The notes beneath the pieces are model-generated. The model saw nothing but the letters and a program-made list of their open reading frames with translations, searched no databases and was not told where the DNA came from. A program made the position numbers and the translations under genes. 64,000 nt of DNA, from assembly GCA_050258555.1 (NCBI GenBank), contig JBLMZA010000046.1, forward strand, positions 14,161 to 78,160, read 5' to 3'. Source of the stretch: CAISDA01 sp050258555 (lineage in GTDB: Bacteria > Bacteroidota > Ignavibacteria > UBA10030 > UBA8401). Position 1 is the first letter of the stretch. Every line of letters starts with the position of its first letter. This document shows positions 17,081 to 26,836 of the stretch, in pieces.

Positions 17081-18343
17081 TCAGTCCACAAGATTGATGA
17101 AGATTTTTGCGAGGTCTCCGGTGAGCGCCGCGCGGTTGTATTTGTGTATCACGGCATCGTCGGCGCCGCGAAGGGTTTTGTTTCTGTAATCGGTGTAGAG
17201 CGTCTCGATCGCTTCGGCGATCGCGGGGATGTCTTTCGGATCGACGCAGATGCCGTTCGCCTCTTCGATCGTCTGGCGCATGAAGCCTTCGGGCACGCAG
17301 CCGAGAATCTTCTTGCCCGTTCCGATATATTCATAGATCTTGCCGGGAGAGCTTTTGTCGTCGATCATCTTCACCCACAGCACGTCGGAGGCGAGAAGGT
17401 ATTTCACGCATTGCCGGTGATCGAGATACCCGAGCGCATTCACCGCTTCGGTCAATCCGAGACGGTTGACGGTCCGGCCGTACTCGGCCGAGAAGGTGCC
17501 GACGAAGCACGCTTCGATCTTGTCGTGCCAGTCGGGATGCCGCTTGAAGACCTGAGCGAGCGCCTCGAGAAAATAATTCGGGTTCCTGTCCTCGTAGAAC
17601 GTGCCCGAATAGGTGATGCGCATCTTCTCGGTGGCCGGCAGCGGGATGCCGTCGGTGATCTGCATATCCTCCGGATCGAATCCCTGCGAGATGATGGTGA
17701 TATCGTTGTATGTCAGGAACTTGTAGCGTCGCAGGATCATCTCTTTCACGCGCCGGCTCGCCGTCACGATGGCATCGGCCGAGCGCAGCACGCCGCGCTC
17801 GAGCCGGTAGTTGTAGAACTTATGGATGGGCGTGGGATAAAACTTGAACGGATAATCGACCCACGCGTCGCGGTAGTCGATGACCAGGGGGATCTTGAAC
17901 TTTTCCTTGAGCGCCTTGCCGATCAGAAACGCGGTCTGCGGAGGAGCGGTGGCGAAGATGAGCTGATGGGGCTCTTCCTTCAGGAGCGCGGAGGCGGCCT
18001 TCACTGCCGCATGCTTCCATCCGATCTTGTTGTCGGGAATGAAGAACGTGTCGGAGATACGGCTCAGGAATTTCCGCATGCGCTCGGAGGGCATCTTCAC
18101 GACGCTTTTCCGGCGCAGCAGCCGGTTCGGATCGAGCGAATCGGCGCGCACGATGCGGATGTTTCTTGCTTCGAGCTCGCGCAGCATCGACTCGTCCTTG
18201 GCGTAATAGCCGGTGTGCGACACGGTCAGCACGGTGGGCTGCCAGCCGTACTGTTCGAGGTACTTGACGAACTTCACTGTACGCTGCACGCCGCTCAGTC
18301 CGAGCGGCGGGAAGTAATATGCGATGACTAACACTTTTCTCAT
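17081..18343 (-). CDS. Glycosyltransferase, GT4-like
   Basis: The 420-residue GT-B protein begins KVLVIAYYFPPLGLSGVQRTVKFVKYLEQYGW, the usual start of a GT4-type enzyme with its glycine-rich acceptor loop. The donor-binding domain includes TYSGTFYEDRNPNYFLEAL, the region AVNALGYLDHRQCVKYLLASDVLW and KIYEYIGTGKKILGCVPEG with the conserved Glu. Donor and acceptor sugars cannot be predicted. It probably acts at the cytoplasmic face of the inner membrane on a surface polysaccharide. It stands between pepP and purD with short gaps of about 10 and 5 bp, an unusual housekeeping neighbourhood for a glycosyltransferase. Confidence 0.85.
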   Translation of the reverse strand: MRKVLVIAYYFPPLGLSGVQRTVKFVKYLEQYGWQPTVLTVSHTGYYAKDESMLRELEARNIRIVRADSLDPNRLLRRKSVVKMPSERMRKFLSRISDTFFIPDNKIGWKHAAVKAASALLKEEPHQLIFATAPPQTAFLIGKALKEKFKIPLVIDYRDAWVDYPFKFYPTPIHKFYNYRLERGVLRSADAIVTASRRVKEMILRRYKFLTYNDITIISQGFDPEDMQITDGIPLPATEKMRITYSGTFYEDRNPNYFLEALAQVFKRHPDWHDKIEACFVGTFSAEYGRTVNRLGLTEAVNALGYLDHRQCVKYLLASDVLWVKMIDDKSSPGKIYEYIGTGKKILGCVPEGFMRQTIEEANGICVDPKDIPAIAEAIETLYTDYRNKTLRGADDAVIHKYNRAALTGDLAKIFINLVD

Positions 18344-18353
18344 TGTCGGAGGC

Positions 18354-19430
18354 TTACAGAATGATCAGTTCTTTAGGAGATGCGGTGATCACTTCGCATC
18401 CGCCGTTTCGGAGCACGACATCATCCTCGATGCGCACGCCGAACTGTCCGGACAGGTAGATGCCCGGTTCGATCGTGATGACCGCTCCTTCGGGGAGCGG
18501 CTGGTTGTTGGTCTTCGAGACTCTGGGCTCCTCATGGATCTGAAGTCCGATGCCATGGCCGAGCCCGTGAAGAAAATATTTTCCGTATCCATGCCGCGCA
18601 ATCACGCGCCGCGCAGAGGCATCCAGCTGCCTGCCGGTGATGCCGGGACGCGCGGCACGGACGCCGGTCTTCTGCGCCTCGAGCACGGCGGCATACACCT
18701 TTTTCATTGCGGCCGAGGCGCGCCCGACGGCGATGGTGCGCGTCATATCCGAATGATAGCCGCGGAAGACGCATCCGAAATCGAGCGTGATGAAATCGCC
18801 GGATGCGACCGCCCGCGCCGTGGGCCGGGCATGCGGAAGCGACGAATTCGGACCCGACGCCGCGATCACGTCGAAGGCGTCTTTTTCGGCGCCGTATCGG
18901 CGATGGCGGGATACGATTTCGGCGGCAATGTCGAGTTCGGTGATGCCGGGGCGGATAAGCGTGAGAAGATCGGTGAAAACGCGGTCCGATATGGCGGCTG
19001 CGGCGGCAAGATCCGCTATCTCCCCTTCATCCTTGCATGTCATGCACCGCTCGGCGATGAGCGATCCGGGCCGTATGGATGCTTCGCGCGCCTGGGCGCG
19101 CAGTTCGTCGATGAATTTATACGAACACACTTCCTCGTTGAAAACGATCGTGCCCAGCCCCTTGAACGCGCCGCCTTTGGCCGCCGCCTCGATGAGGCTG
19201 CCGCGCACGACCGTGCGGCGGAATGCAGGCACCTCGCTCGCGCTTTGCTCCTTGTACCGGAAATCCGTAAAGAACAGCGCCGAGCGCTGCGTGATGACGA
19301 TCATGCCGTTCGAGCCGGAAAAGCCCGCGAAGTAGCGCAGGTGCGGACCGAAGGCGCTGATGAATGCATCGGCCTGCGCCTCGCGCAGCAGCGCGCGTAG
19401 GCGCCCGATGCGGCCGGTATGGAGTTCCAT
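18354..19430 (-). CDS. Xaa-Pro aminopeptidase/dipeptidase, M24 family
   Basis: A cytoplasmic metallopeptidase cleaving bonds next to proline. The 358 residues comprise an N-terminal creatinase-like domain (about 1-130) and the pita-bread domain. The five metal ligands are visible: two Asp in ITLDFGCVFRGYHSDMTRTI, His in LGHGIGLQIHE, Glu in ITIEPGIY and Glu in GVRIEDDVVL. I chose ATG 19430 (MELHTGRI); it begins one base after the guaB stop, so the two are translated in tandem. An earlier in-frame start would overlap guaB with a non-conserved extension. Confidence 0.92.
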   Translation of the reverse strand: MELHTGRIGRLRALLREAQADAFISAFGPHLRYFAGFSGSNGMIVITQRSALFFTDFRYKEQSASEVPAFRRTVVRGSLIEAAAKGGAFKGLGTIVFNEEVCSYKFIDELRAQAREASIRPGSLIAERCMTCKDEGEIADLAAAAAISDRVFTDLLTLIRPGITELDIAAEIVSRHRRYGAEKDAFDVIAASGPNSSLPHARPTARAVASGDFITLDFGCVFRGYHSDMTRTIAVGRASAAMKKVYAAVLEAQKTGVRAARPGITGRQLDASARRVIARHGYGKYFLHGLGHGIGLQIHEEPRVSKTNNQPLPEGAVITIEPGIYLSGQFGVRIEDDVVLRNGGCEVITASPKELIIL

Positions 19431-19431
19431 G

Positions 19432-20895
19432 TTATCCGTGATAGTTCGGCGCTTCCTTCGTGATGAGAATATCATGCGGATGACTTTCGCGCAGCCCCGC
19501 GTCGCTCATGCGCACGAATTTCGCTCTGCTCTGCATCGTGGCAATCGTCTCGGCGCCCACATATCCCATGGCCGCGCGGAGGCCGCCCACCATCTGATAG
19601 ACCGTCGCGCTCAGTTCGCCCTTGAACGGAACGCGTCCTTCAATGCCTTCGGGCACGAGCTTCTGAATGTCATCTTCCGCATCCTGGAAGTAGCGGTCCT
19701 TGCTTCCTTCCTTCATCGCATCGAGCGATCCCATGCCGCGGTAGATCTTGTATGTTCTTCCTTCATACAGCACTTTTTCGCCGGGACTCTCCTGCAGTCC
19801 CGCGAAGAGACCGCCGATCATGATGCAATCGGCGCCGGCCGCGACCGCCTTGGCGATGTCGCCGGTCTGCTTGATGCCGCCGTCGGCGATCACCGGAATC
19901 TTGAAACGGCGCGCCGCCTGGGCGCACTCCATGATCGCCGTCACCTGCGGAACGCCCACGCCCGCCACCACGCGCGTCGTGCAGATCGATCCGGGACCGA
20001 TGCCGACTTTGATCGCATCGGCGCCGGCCTTGATCAGATCGAGCGCCGCCTCTTTCGTCGCAATGTTGCCGGCGATCACTTCGGCCTGCGGGAACTCCTT
20101 CTTCACGCGCGCGATCATCTCGAGCACGCCGCGCGAATGGCCGTGCGCCGTATCGATCACGAGCACATCGACGCCCGCCGACAAGAGCGCGCTCACGCGC
20201 TCGAGCGTATCGGCCGTGACGCCGACCGCGGCGCCGACTCTCAGACGCCCGTGCTTGTCCTTGCACGCGTTGGGATAGCGCTTTTTCTTCTGAATGTCCT
20301 TGACGGTGATCAGGCCGCGCAGCTTGCCGCTGCGGTCGACGACGGGAAGCTTTTCGATCTTGTGTTTCTGAAGGATGACCTCCGCCTCTTCAAGCGTGGT
20401 GCCGACGGGCGCGGTGATCAGGTTGTTCGAGGTCATGACTTCGGCGATCTTCAGATGCCGGTTGGGCTGGAAGCGCAGATCGCGATTGGTGAGGATGCCG
20501 ACGAGCTTTTCCTGCTCGACGATCGGGATGCCCGAAATGCTGTACTTGGCCATCACATCGAGCACGTCTCCCACCGTGCGGTCGGCCGTGAGCGTGATCG
20601 GATTGAGGATCATGCCGCTTTCCGAACGCTTCACCTTGTCCGCCTCTTCGGCCTGGCGGGATATGGACATGTTCTTGTGCAGAATGCCGATGCCGCCCTC
20701 GCGGGCGATGGCCACCGCCATTTCCGATTCGGTGACCGTATCCATGGCAGCCGAGAGCAGCGGAATATTGAGCGTGATGGACTTGGTGAGTTTCGTGCGG
20801 ATGTCGACATCGCGCGGGAGTACTGAGGATTTTCCGGGCACAAGCAGCACATCGTCGTATGTGATGGCTTCGCCGATGATTTTCATGTTTTTCAT
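19432..20895 (-). CDS. guaB: Inosine-5'-monophosphate dehydrogenase
   Basis: It oxidises IMP to XMP with NAD, the rate-limiting step to GMP. The 487 residues match E. coli GuaB (488). Visible parts are YDDVLLVPGKSSVLP at the N-terminus, LLSAAMDTVTE, two CBS domains (about 95-205) which in this family bind purine nucleotides, DTAHGHSRGVL, the catalytic loop GIGPGSICTTR with the nucleophilic Cys, the IMP-binding IADGGIKQTGD, and the flap Arg-Tyr region near YRGMGSLDAM. ATG 20895 fits the family N-terminus; ATG 20886 would also do. It heads the minus-strand unit and has a clear promoter about 150 bp upstream. Confidence 0.96.
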   Translation of the reverse strand: MKNMKIIGEAITYDDVLLVPGKSSVLPRDVDIRTKLTKSITLNIPLLSAAMDTVTESEMAVAIAREGGIGILHKNMSISRQAEEADKVKRSESGMILNPITLTADRTVGDVLDVMAKYSISGIPIVEQEKLVGILTNRDLRFQPNRHLKIAEVMTSNNLITAPVGTTLEEAEVILQKHKIEKLPVVDRSGKLRGLITVKDIQKKKRYPNACKDKHGRLRVGAAVGVTADTLERVSALLSAGVDVLVIDTAHGHSRGVLEMIARVKKEFPQAEVIAGNIATKEAALDLIKAGADAIKVGIGPGSICTTRVVAGVGVPQVTAIMECAQAARRFKIPVIADGGIKQTGDIAKAVAAGADCIMIGGLFAGLQESPGEKVLYEGRTYKIYRGMGSLDAMKEGSKDRYFQDAEDDIQKLVPEGIEGRVPFKGELSATVYQMVGGLRAAMGYVGAETIATMQSRAKFVRMSDAGLRESHPHDILITKEAPNYHG

Positions 20896-21038
20896 GAGTC
20901 CGTCTCTCTGCATTGCAACAACCGGCCGTCCCTCTCTCTGCATCGCACTTCCGGCAAGAAAACACGAAAGGATGCTCGGGGCATCCTTCAGTGACTCTTT
21001 CGTCGTTTCATCACAGCTCGATTGTCGGTTGTGAAAAA

Positions 21039-21081
21039 TTTGGTATGCTCACAGTATACCAAAAACGCGGCTTAAAATCAA
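21039..21081 (-). promoter_or_regulatory. guaB promoter overlapped by a perfect palindrome
   Basis: On the minus strand TTGATT (21076-21081), a 17-bp spacer and TATACT (21053-21058), a near-consensus sigma70 promoter. The inverted repeat TTTGGTAT (21039-21046) / ATACCAAA (21056-21063), spaced 9 bp, covers the -10 box and the predicted start near 21046. A repressor bound there would block guaB and the genes behind it. The 150-base leader shows no riboswitch that I recognise. Confidence 0.65.
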
Positions 21082-21124
21082 CGACTCTTGGAGAGGGAAA
21101 AACAATTCGGGGAATGAATTCCGG

Positions 21125-22495
<1,371 letters not shown>

Positions 22496-22542
22496 GATGT
22501 GTACGTCCCGATCCTCTTCGGTGCGACAATGTGAGGCGGGCG

Positions 22543-22914
22543 CTATTCTGCGGAAAGAACTCGTTCGATCGTCGTCAGTAAATCGACCAGATCGTACGGC
22601 TTGCTGACAAAGTCTTCGGCACCGAGCTTTTTCGACTCAATGGCATTCTTCAAATCGGCAAATCCCGTCAGCATGATCACCTTCGTGCTCGGATAGCGCT
22701 GTTTGATGAAGCGCAGGACCTCGAAACCGTCGACGCGCGGCATCTTGATGTCGAGCAGCACCAGATCGAAGGATTTCTGCTGCAACACAGCAATTGCGTC
22801 GTCTCCATCGGCCGCGGTATCGACTGTGTACCCTTCGCTCAGCAATTCAGTGCTCAGGACGCTTCGCAGCGCATCCTCGTCGTCGACAACCAGGACAGTG
22901 AAATTTTGTGCCAT
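22543..22914 (-). CDS. Stand-alone receiver-domain response regulator
   Basis: The 123-residue protein is just a CheY-like receiver: acidic pair VVDDED, phospho-Asp in FDLVLLDIKMPRVDG, Thr in VIMLTGFAD and Lys in VSKPYDL. It has no output domain, so it acts by protein contact or as a phosphate relay. It shares its promoter with the NtrC-type regulator that follows 47 bp downstream and diverges from a receiver-DHp protein 250 bp away. Together the three look like parts of one phosphorelay, though the kinase feeding it is not obvious. Confidence 0.93.
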   Translation of the reverse strand: MAQNFTVLVVDDEDALRSVLSTELLSEGYTVDTAADGDDAIAVLQQKSFDLVLLDIKMPRVDGFEVLRFIKQRYPSTKVIMLTGFADLKNAIESKKLGAEDFVSKPYDLVDLLTTIERVLSAE

Positions 22915-22973
22915 TCAGTTTCCTCGTGTGAAGTGTGTAGATAGCTGGGGACAGCCAGGTGTCATGGCTCTAA

Positions 22974-23002
22974 AGTATAGGCAAACATCGCGTAAGAATC
23001 AA
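22974..23002 (-). promoter_or_regulatory. Promoter of the receiver/NtrC operon
   Basis: On the minus strand TTGATT (22997-23002), 17 bp and TATACT (22974-22979), the same boxes as in the guaB promoter. The start near 22967 gives a leader of about 50 bases. Confidence 0.65.
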
Positions 23003-23064
23003 TATGTTTTTTCCGGAACATCAACTTTTTCCCGGATCCGTGGGCACTCCGGCCGAGCCGGCAC

Positions 23065-23093
23065 TTGCAATCGTGGCAAACAAATCGTACGTT
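23065..23093 (+). promoter_or_regulatory. Candidate promoter of the receiver-DHp gene
   Basis: TTGCAA (23065-23070), 17 bp, TACGTT (23088-23093); predicted start near 23100, about 65 bases before the ATG at 23166. It is back to back with the receiver/NtrC promoter. Confidence 0.45.
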
Positions 23094-23165
23094 TAATGAA
23101 CTTTCACCCGCGCTCACGGCATGAATGCCGCAGGCGCTTCATTCGGAGTCCAAGCGCACTTGATT

Positions 23166-23810
23166 ATGATCGAATCGATGATCCATGTCCTCATTGTAGA
23201 CGATGATGTCTCGTATACGAAAATCGTGCAGCAGACGCTCACCTCGTTCGCTGCCGACCAGTTCACCGTGACCGCCGCACACACCGGCGCGGACGGCATA
23301 GCGGCGCTCAAGGCCGACGGGAGCATCGATATCGTCCTGCTCGACTATTTTCTCGGCGGCACGAACGGACTGGACGTGGCCAAGGAGATCCGCTCGCTCG
23401 GCATTGAAACGCCCATCGTGTTCGTCACATGGAACAAAGACTTCGAGCTTGCGGTCGAAGGCATCCAGCTCGGGGTCGAAGATTATCTCGTCAAGGATGA
23501 GATCGCCACCTCCATCCTTCCCAGCACGATCATCAACTCGCTTCAGCGTTCGGCGCTGAAGTCCAGGATCGCCGCAGAGCGCAAGCAGGCGGCCCTGGTC
23601 CGCAAGCGTGCCGAAGCGATCAAGGAACTGGTGATCACCGTCTGCCATGAATTCAACAATCCGCTTGCCGCGATCAAGATCAGCTCCGAAATCATCTCGC
23701 GCAGCGTCAGCGCGCCGCATGACCGCGTGCTCATGGAAAATCTGAACAAGCAGAACCGCACGATCGAGAAAGAGATCATGAAGCTGCGGGACATCTCGAT
23801 TACACCCTGA
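23166..23810 (+). CDS. Receiver-DHp protein lacking a kinase ATPase domain
   Basis: From ATG 23166 the protein has 214 residues (ATG 23178 is also possible). A receiver domain comes first (VDDDVSYTK, phospho-Asp in IVLLDYFLGG, Lys in YLVKDE), then a helical linker (about 125-150), then a histidine-kinase dimerisation helix with VCHEFNNPLAAIKISSEI and a second helix (DRVLMENLNKQNRTIEKEIMKL). Where a histidine kinase would continue with an ATPase domain, the protein ends. This resembles phosphotransfer proteins of the Spo0B type, so it may pass phosphate between receivers or be phosphorylated by another kinase in trans. The frame shows no sign of a broken gene. Confidence 0.82.
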   Translation: MIESMIHVLIVDDDVSYTKIVQQTLTSFAADQFTVTAAHTGADGIAALKADGSIDIVLLDYFLGGTNGLDVAKEIRSLGIETPIVFVTWNKDFELAVEGIQLGVEDYLVKDEIATSILPSTIINSLQRSALKSRIAAERKQAALVRKRAEAIKELVITVCHEFNNPLAAIKISSEIISRSVSAPHDRVLMENLNKQNRTIEKEIMKLRDISITP

Positions 23811-23895
23811 GAGCTGCCGCTCGCCGTTCAATTCTTCCGCACGCCTCGGTGCGCGCGGCTTCTTGTGTCATTCCGGTTCAGTCCGTCGTCTCAGT

Positions 23896-24750
23896 ATGAT
23901 TCTACAGGCATTTGCAAAAATCAATCTCGGCCTTCGCATCATCGAGCGGAGGCCGGACGGCTTTCACGCCATTGAAACAATCTTTCACCGCATCGCGCTC
24001 TCGGATGAGATCACGCTCTCGTCGGCGGCTTCGGGCATCGCTCTGACGTGTTCCGATCCATCGCTTCCTGCCGACGAAACGAACCTCTGCTGGAAGGCTG
24101 CCGCCTGCCTTCAGAAGGAATGCGGCAGCGAGTTCGGCGTTTCCATGCACATCCGAAAACGCATTCCGATGGGCGCGGGCCTCGGCGGAGGCTCGAGCGA
24201 CGCCGCCGTTATCCTGCGACATCTTCCGCGGCTCTGGGGCAAGCGCATCGATGACGACCGTCTGCTCGCACTGGGCGCCTCGCTCGGTTCCGATGTTCCG
24301 TTTTTCCTCCAGGATTCGAGCGCATATGCCGAAGGCCGCGGCGAACTGCTCACGCCGTTTACGCTGCGGCTTCCCTACTGGATCGTGCTGGTCAATCCCG
24401 GCATTCACGTGTCCACTCCGTGGGCGTACGGGGAATTTTCGAAGCGGCTTGCATCGGGACTCGCCGTTCGGCGCGGCACGCTTTTTTCGGCGGCAACGCA
24501 TGCGATGGCATCGCTCGATGACGCGCTCAAAAACGATTTCGAGGATGTCGTCTTTCCGGCATTTCCTGCCGTCCGGGCGCTGAAGGAGGAGCTTCTCGCT
24601 TCGGGCGCATCATACGCGCTGATGTCGGGAAGCGGCTCGTCCGTGTTCGGACTCTTCGACAACGAGAACGATGCGCATCGGGCACACAAAATTTTTTCGG
24701 AGCGGATGTTCACGTCGCTCACTGAACCGAATTTTATTCCGGCATTATGA
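23896..24750 (+). CDS. ispE: 4-diphosphocytidyl-2-C-methyl-D-erythritol kinase
   Basis: GHMP kinase of the MEP isoprenoid pathway, phosphorylating CDP-ME at the 2-hydroxyl. The 284 residues match E. coli IspE (283). Motifs are AFAKINLGLRI and RRPDGFHAIETIFHRI at the N-terminus, the phosphate loop IPMGAGLGGGSSDAA, GSDVPFFL with the catalytic Asp, and ALMSGSGSSVFGLF near the end. I chose ATG 23896, which gives the family N-terminus. Dxr of the same pathway lies 4 kb downstream on the same strand. The stop codon overlaps the start of a TonB receptor gene by 4 bp. Confidence 0.95.
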   Translation: MILQAFAKINLGLRIIERRPDGFHAIETIFHRIALSDEITLSSAASGIALTCSDPSLPADETNLCWKAAACLQKECGSEFGVSMHIRKRIPMGAGLGGGSSDAAVILRHLPRLWGKRIDDDRLLALGASLGSDVPFFLQDSSAYAEGRGELLTPFTLRLPYWIVLVNPGIHVSTPWAYGEFSKRLASGLAVRRGTLFSAATHAMASLDDALKNDFEDVVFPAFPAVRALKEELLASGASYALMSGSGSSVFGLFDNENDAHRAHKIFSERMFTSLTEPNFIPAL

Positions 24751-26834
24751 CGAAACGGCTGAAGCGCGCATTCTTGATTGCGATCATCATCATTGCCTGT
24801 ACCGCCGCAGCAGAGCATGCGGCAGCGCAGAGCGACACAACGCGAGCGGCGATCGCCGCACCGCGCGACACGCTCGTACGCATTACGCCCTTCACCCGTG
24901 TGGGATCCCTCTCTGTGACGCTCGACCGCTACACATCGGCCGATGCAGCCTCCATCCTGTGGAACGAGTACCGCACGCTGTCCGATCTGGTCTCCTCGAT
25001 TCCCGGCGTCTTCGTCTCGGCAAAATCGAGTCCCGGACAACCCGAGCGGGTTTCCTTCACCGGCGCCGGAGATGCGGCCACAGTGGTGCTCGTCGACGGC
25101 ATCAGTCTGAATGATCCCTTCACCGGCACCTATAACTTTTCCCTTTTCCCCGTCGAGGCCGTCGAGCAGCTGGAAGTCGTCACCGGCGCGCGCGCGTTCC
25201 TTTACGGGGACAATTCGGCCGGCGGCGCAGTGAACGTCGTGACGAAAAGCTTTTCCAACAATAAGCCCTACACGCGCATCCGCTACAGCCAGGGAATGGA
25301 CGGCTACACGCAGACCGACGCGCTCTTCAGCCAGAACATCGTGAGCCGGTTCAATCTCATGTTCGGCCTCTCCTATCTCGGATACGGATACGACAATCTC
25401 TCGAACTTCTATCGGGGCCGGTACGCCAACGCTGCAAGCGGCGCCTACACATTCAGAACGAAGCTCCGCTACGATGTCTCATCGACGCTCAATCTCGTCT
25501 TCACGCATTTCTATCATCAGGGCGAGACGGAACTCAACGGAGGCGTCGATGTCTCGAAGACGCCCGCCGCCGACTGGTATAATGAGAACGAGGCATCGGT
25601 CGTGAACCTCGAGGCGTACGAAAAATTCTCGAATCATCATGCAGCGCTCAGCGCGGTCTACCGGCCGACGGGCGATTCGACGCTCTCGGGCACACTCACG
25701 CTCTTCGGCGCTCACCGTCTGCGCGAGTACCGCGATGAGCAGAACCGGTACGGAGCAGGCAATGAAATCTTCGTCCACGAAAATTTCGAGTCGGGCGTGC
25801 TCGGAGCGCGCGCGCAGGCCGACTGGGCATGGCGCGGAAACGCATTCACGGCGATTGCCGAGGCGCACCGGACAGATGAAGTGCGCTCGCTCTTCGGCCG
25901 GGGCGAGCAGGAAAATCGGCAGTTCGTGAGCCTGAAAGACGAACTCTCGCCCTTCCGCGCCGTCACACTGGCCGGATACATCCGGATCGAGAACGGCCAG
26001 AAGCAGATGCTCGAAAATTTCGGCGCCGATGTCAGGCTGCGGATTTCCGATGTGCTCACGGCCAGCGCCGGCGCATCGCAGTCGCATCGCCGGCCCACCC
26101 GTGCCGAACGCGCGCTTGCCGGCGGCATCGCCGATACGACGGTCGCCAAGATGCTGAAAGGATCCGACATCGTGCCCTGGACCTCCGCACATGCGCCGCT
26201 CGAAGATGAAGTCCATCATGTCGCCGAGGCGTCGCTGCGCTTCACGCCGCATGCGCAATTCGCCCTCGACCTGACCGCCTCGCGCAGGATGATCGATCAT
26301 TTCATCGACAATGCTCTCATCATTCCCCATCAGGGACAGAACATCACGTTCGATGTACTGACGGCGGCCGTGCAGACGCACTTCGGGAGCATTCATATCG
26401 ACGCATCGGCTGAGTACACTCATCAGTCCGAACTGCTGCGCGGCGACCCTTCGGTGCCGCATACGATGGAGGCCGGCTTCTACGGCTCGTATGCCGTGCG
26501 GCTGTTCCCTGAATGGCGCGGAGCAGGCTCGGTGTATTTCCGGGGAACGCTTGCGAAGGGGAATCTCGATCTGAAGGCGGGCATGTCGGGACGCTTCTGG
26601 TCGGCGTTCCACGGCATGCAGGAACGCTTCCCCGACGGCGTGCCGAATCCCACGCTCAGGCGCACGATCGGGAATGCCGGCGTGCTCGATCTGTTTCTCA
26701 TCGCGCATATCGGCGATGCGCAGATTCACGTGATCATGGAGAATGTGACGAATACCGGATATATGCTCGCGCCGTATTATCCGATGTACGACCGGGGATT
26801 CCGGTTCGGCGTGTCGTGGGAATTTTGGAATTGA
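24747..26834 (+). CDS. TonB-dependent outer-membrane receptor
   Basis: The 695-residue protein has a signal peptide ending EHAAAQ, a plug domain (LSDLVSSIPGVFV, VVLVDGISLNDP, LEVVTGARAFLYGDNSAGGAVNVVTK, about residues 75-170) and a long barrel to the aromatic C-terminus SWEFWN. There is no carboxypeptidase-like N-terminal domain, so it is more BtuB/CirA-like than SusC-like. The ligand is unknown; vitamin B12, iron chelates or sugars are all possible. Its start overlaps the ispE stop (ATGA), coupling a nutrient receptor to an isoprenoid kinase. It converges with the TPR gene at 26837 after only 2 bp. Confidence 0.9.
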   Translation: MTKRLKRAFLIAIIIIACTAAAEHAAAQSDTTRAAIAAPRDTLVRITPFTRVGSLSVTLDRYTSADAASILWNEYRTLSDLVSSIPGVFVSAKSSPGQPERVSFTGAGDAATVVLVDGISLNDPFTGTYNFSLFPVEAVEQLEVVTGARAFLYGDNSAGGAVNVVTKSFSNNKPYTRIRYSQGMDGYTQTDALFSQNIVSRFNLMFGLSYLGYGYDNLSNFYRGRYANAASGAYTFRTKLRYDVSSTLNLVFTHFYHQGETELNGGVDVSKTPAADWYNENEASVVNLEAYEKFSNHHAALSAVYRPTGDSTLSGTLTLFGAHRLREYRDEQNRYGAGNEIFVHENFESGVLGARAQADWAWRGNAFTAIAEAHRTDEVRSLFGRGEQENRQFVSLKDELSPFRAVTLAGYIRIENGQKQMLENFGADVRLRISDVLTASAGASQSHRRPTRAERALAGGIADTTVAKMLKGSDIVPWTSAHAPLEDEVHHVAEASLRFTPHAQFALDLTASRRMIDHFIDNALIIPHQGQNITFDVLTAAVQTHFGSIHIDASAEYTHQSELLRGDPSVPHTMEAGFYGSYAVRLFPEWRGAGSVYFRGTLAKGNLDLKAGMSGRFWSAFHGMQERFPDGVPNPTLRRTIGNAGVLDLFLIAHIGDAQIHVIMENVTNTGYMLAPYYPMYDRGFRFGVSWEFWN

Positions 26835-26836
26835 TA

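Noticed and set aside
15786..17189. A 467-residue open frame on the plus strand opposite purD
   Set aside because: It is antisense to a gene with complete purD motifs and has shadow composition.
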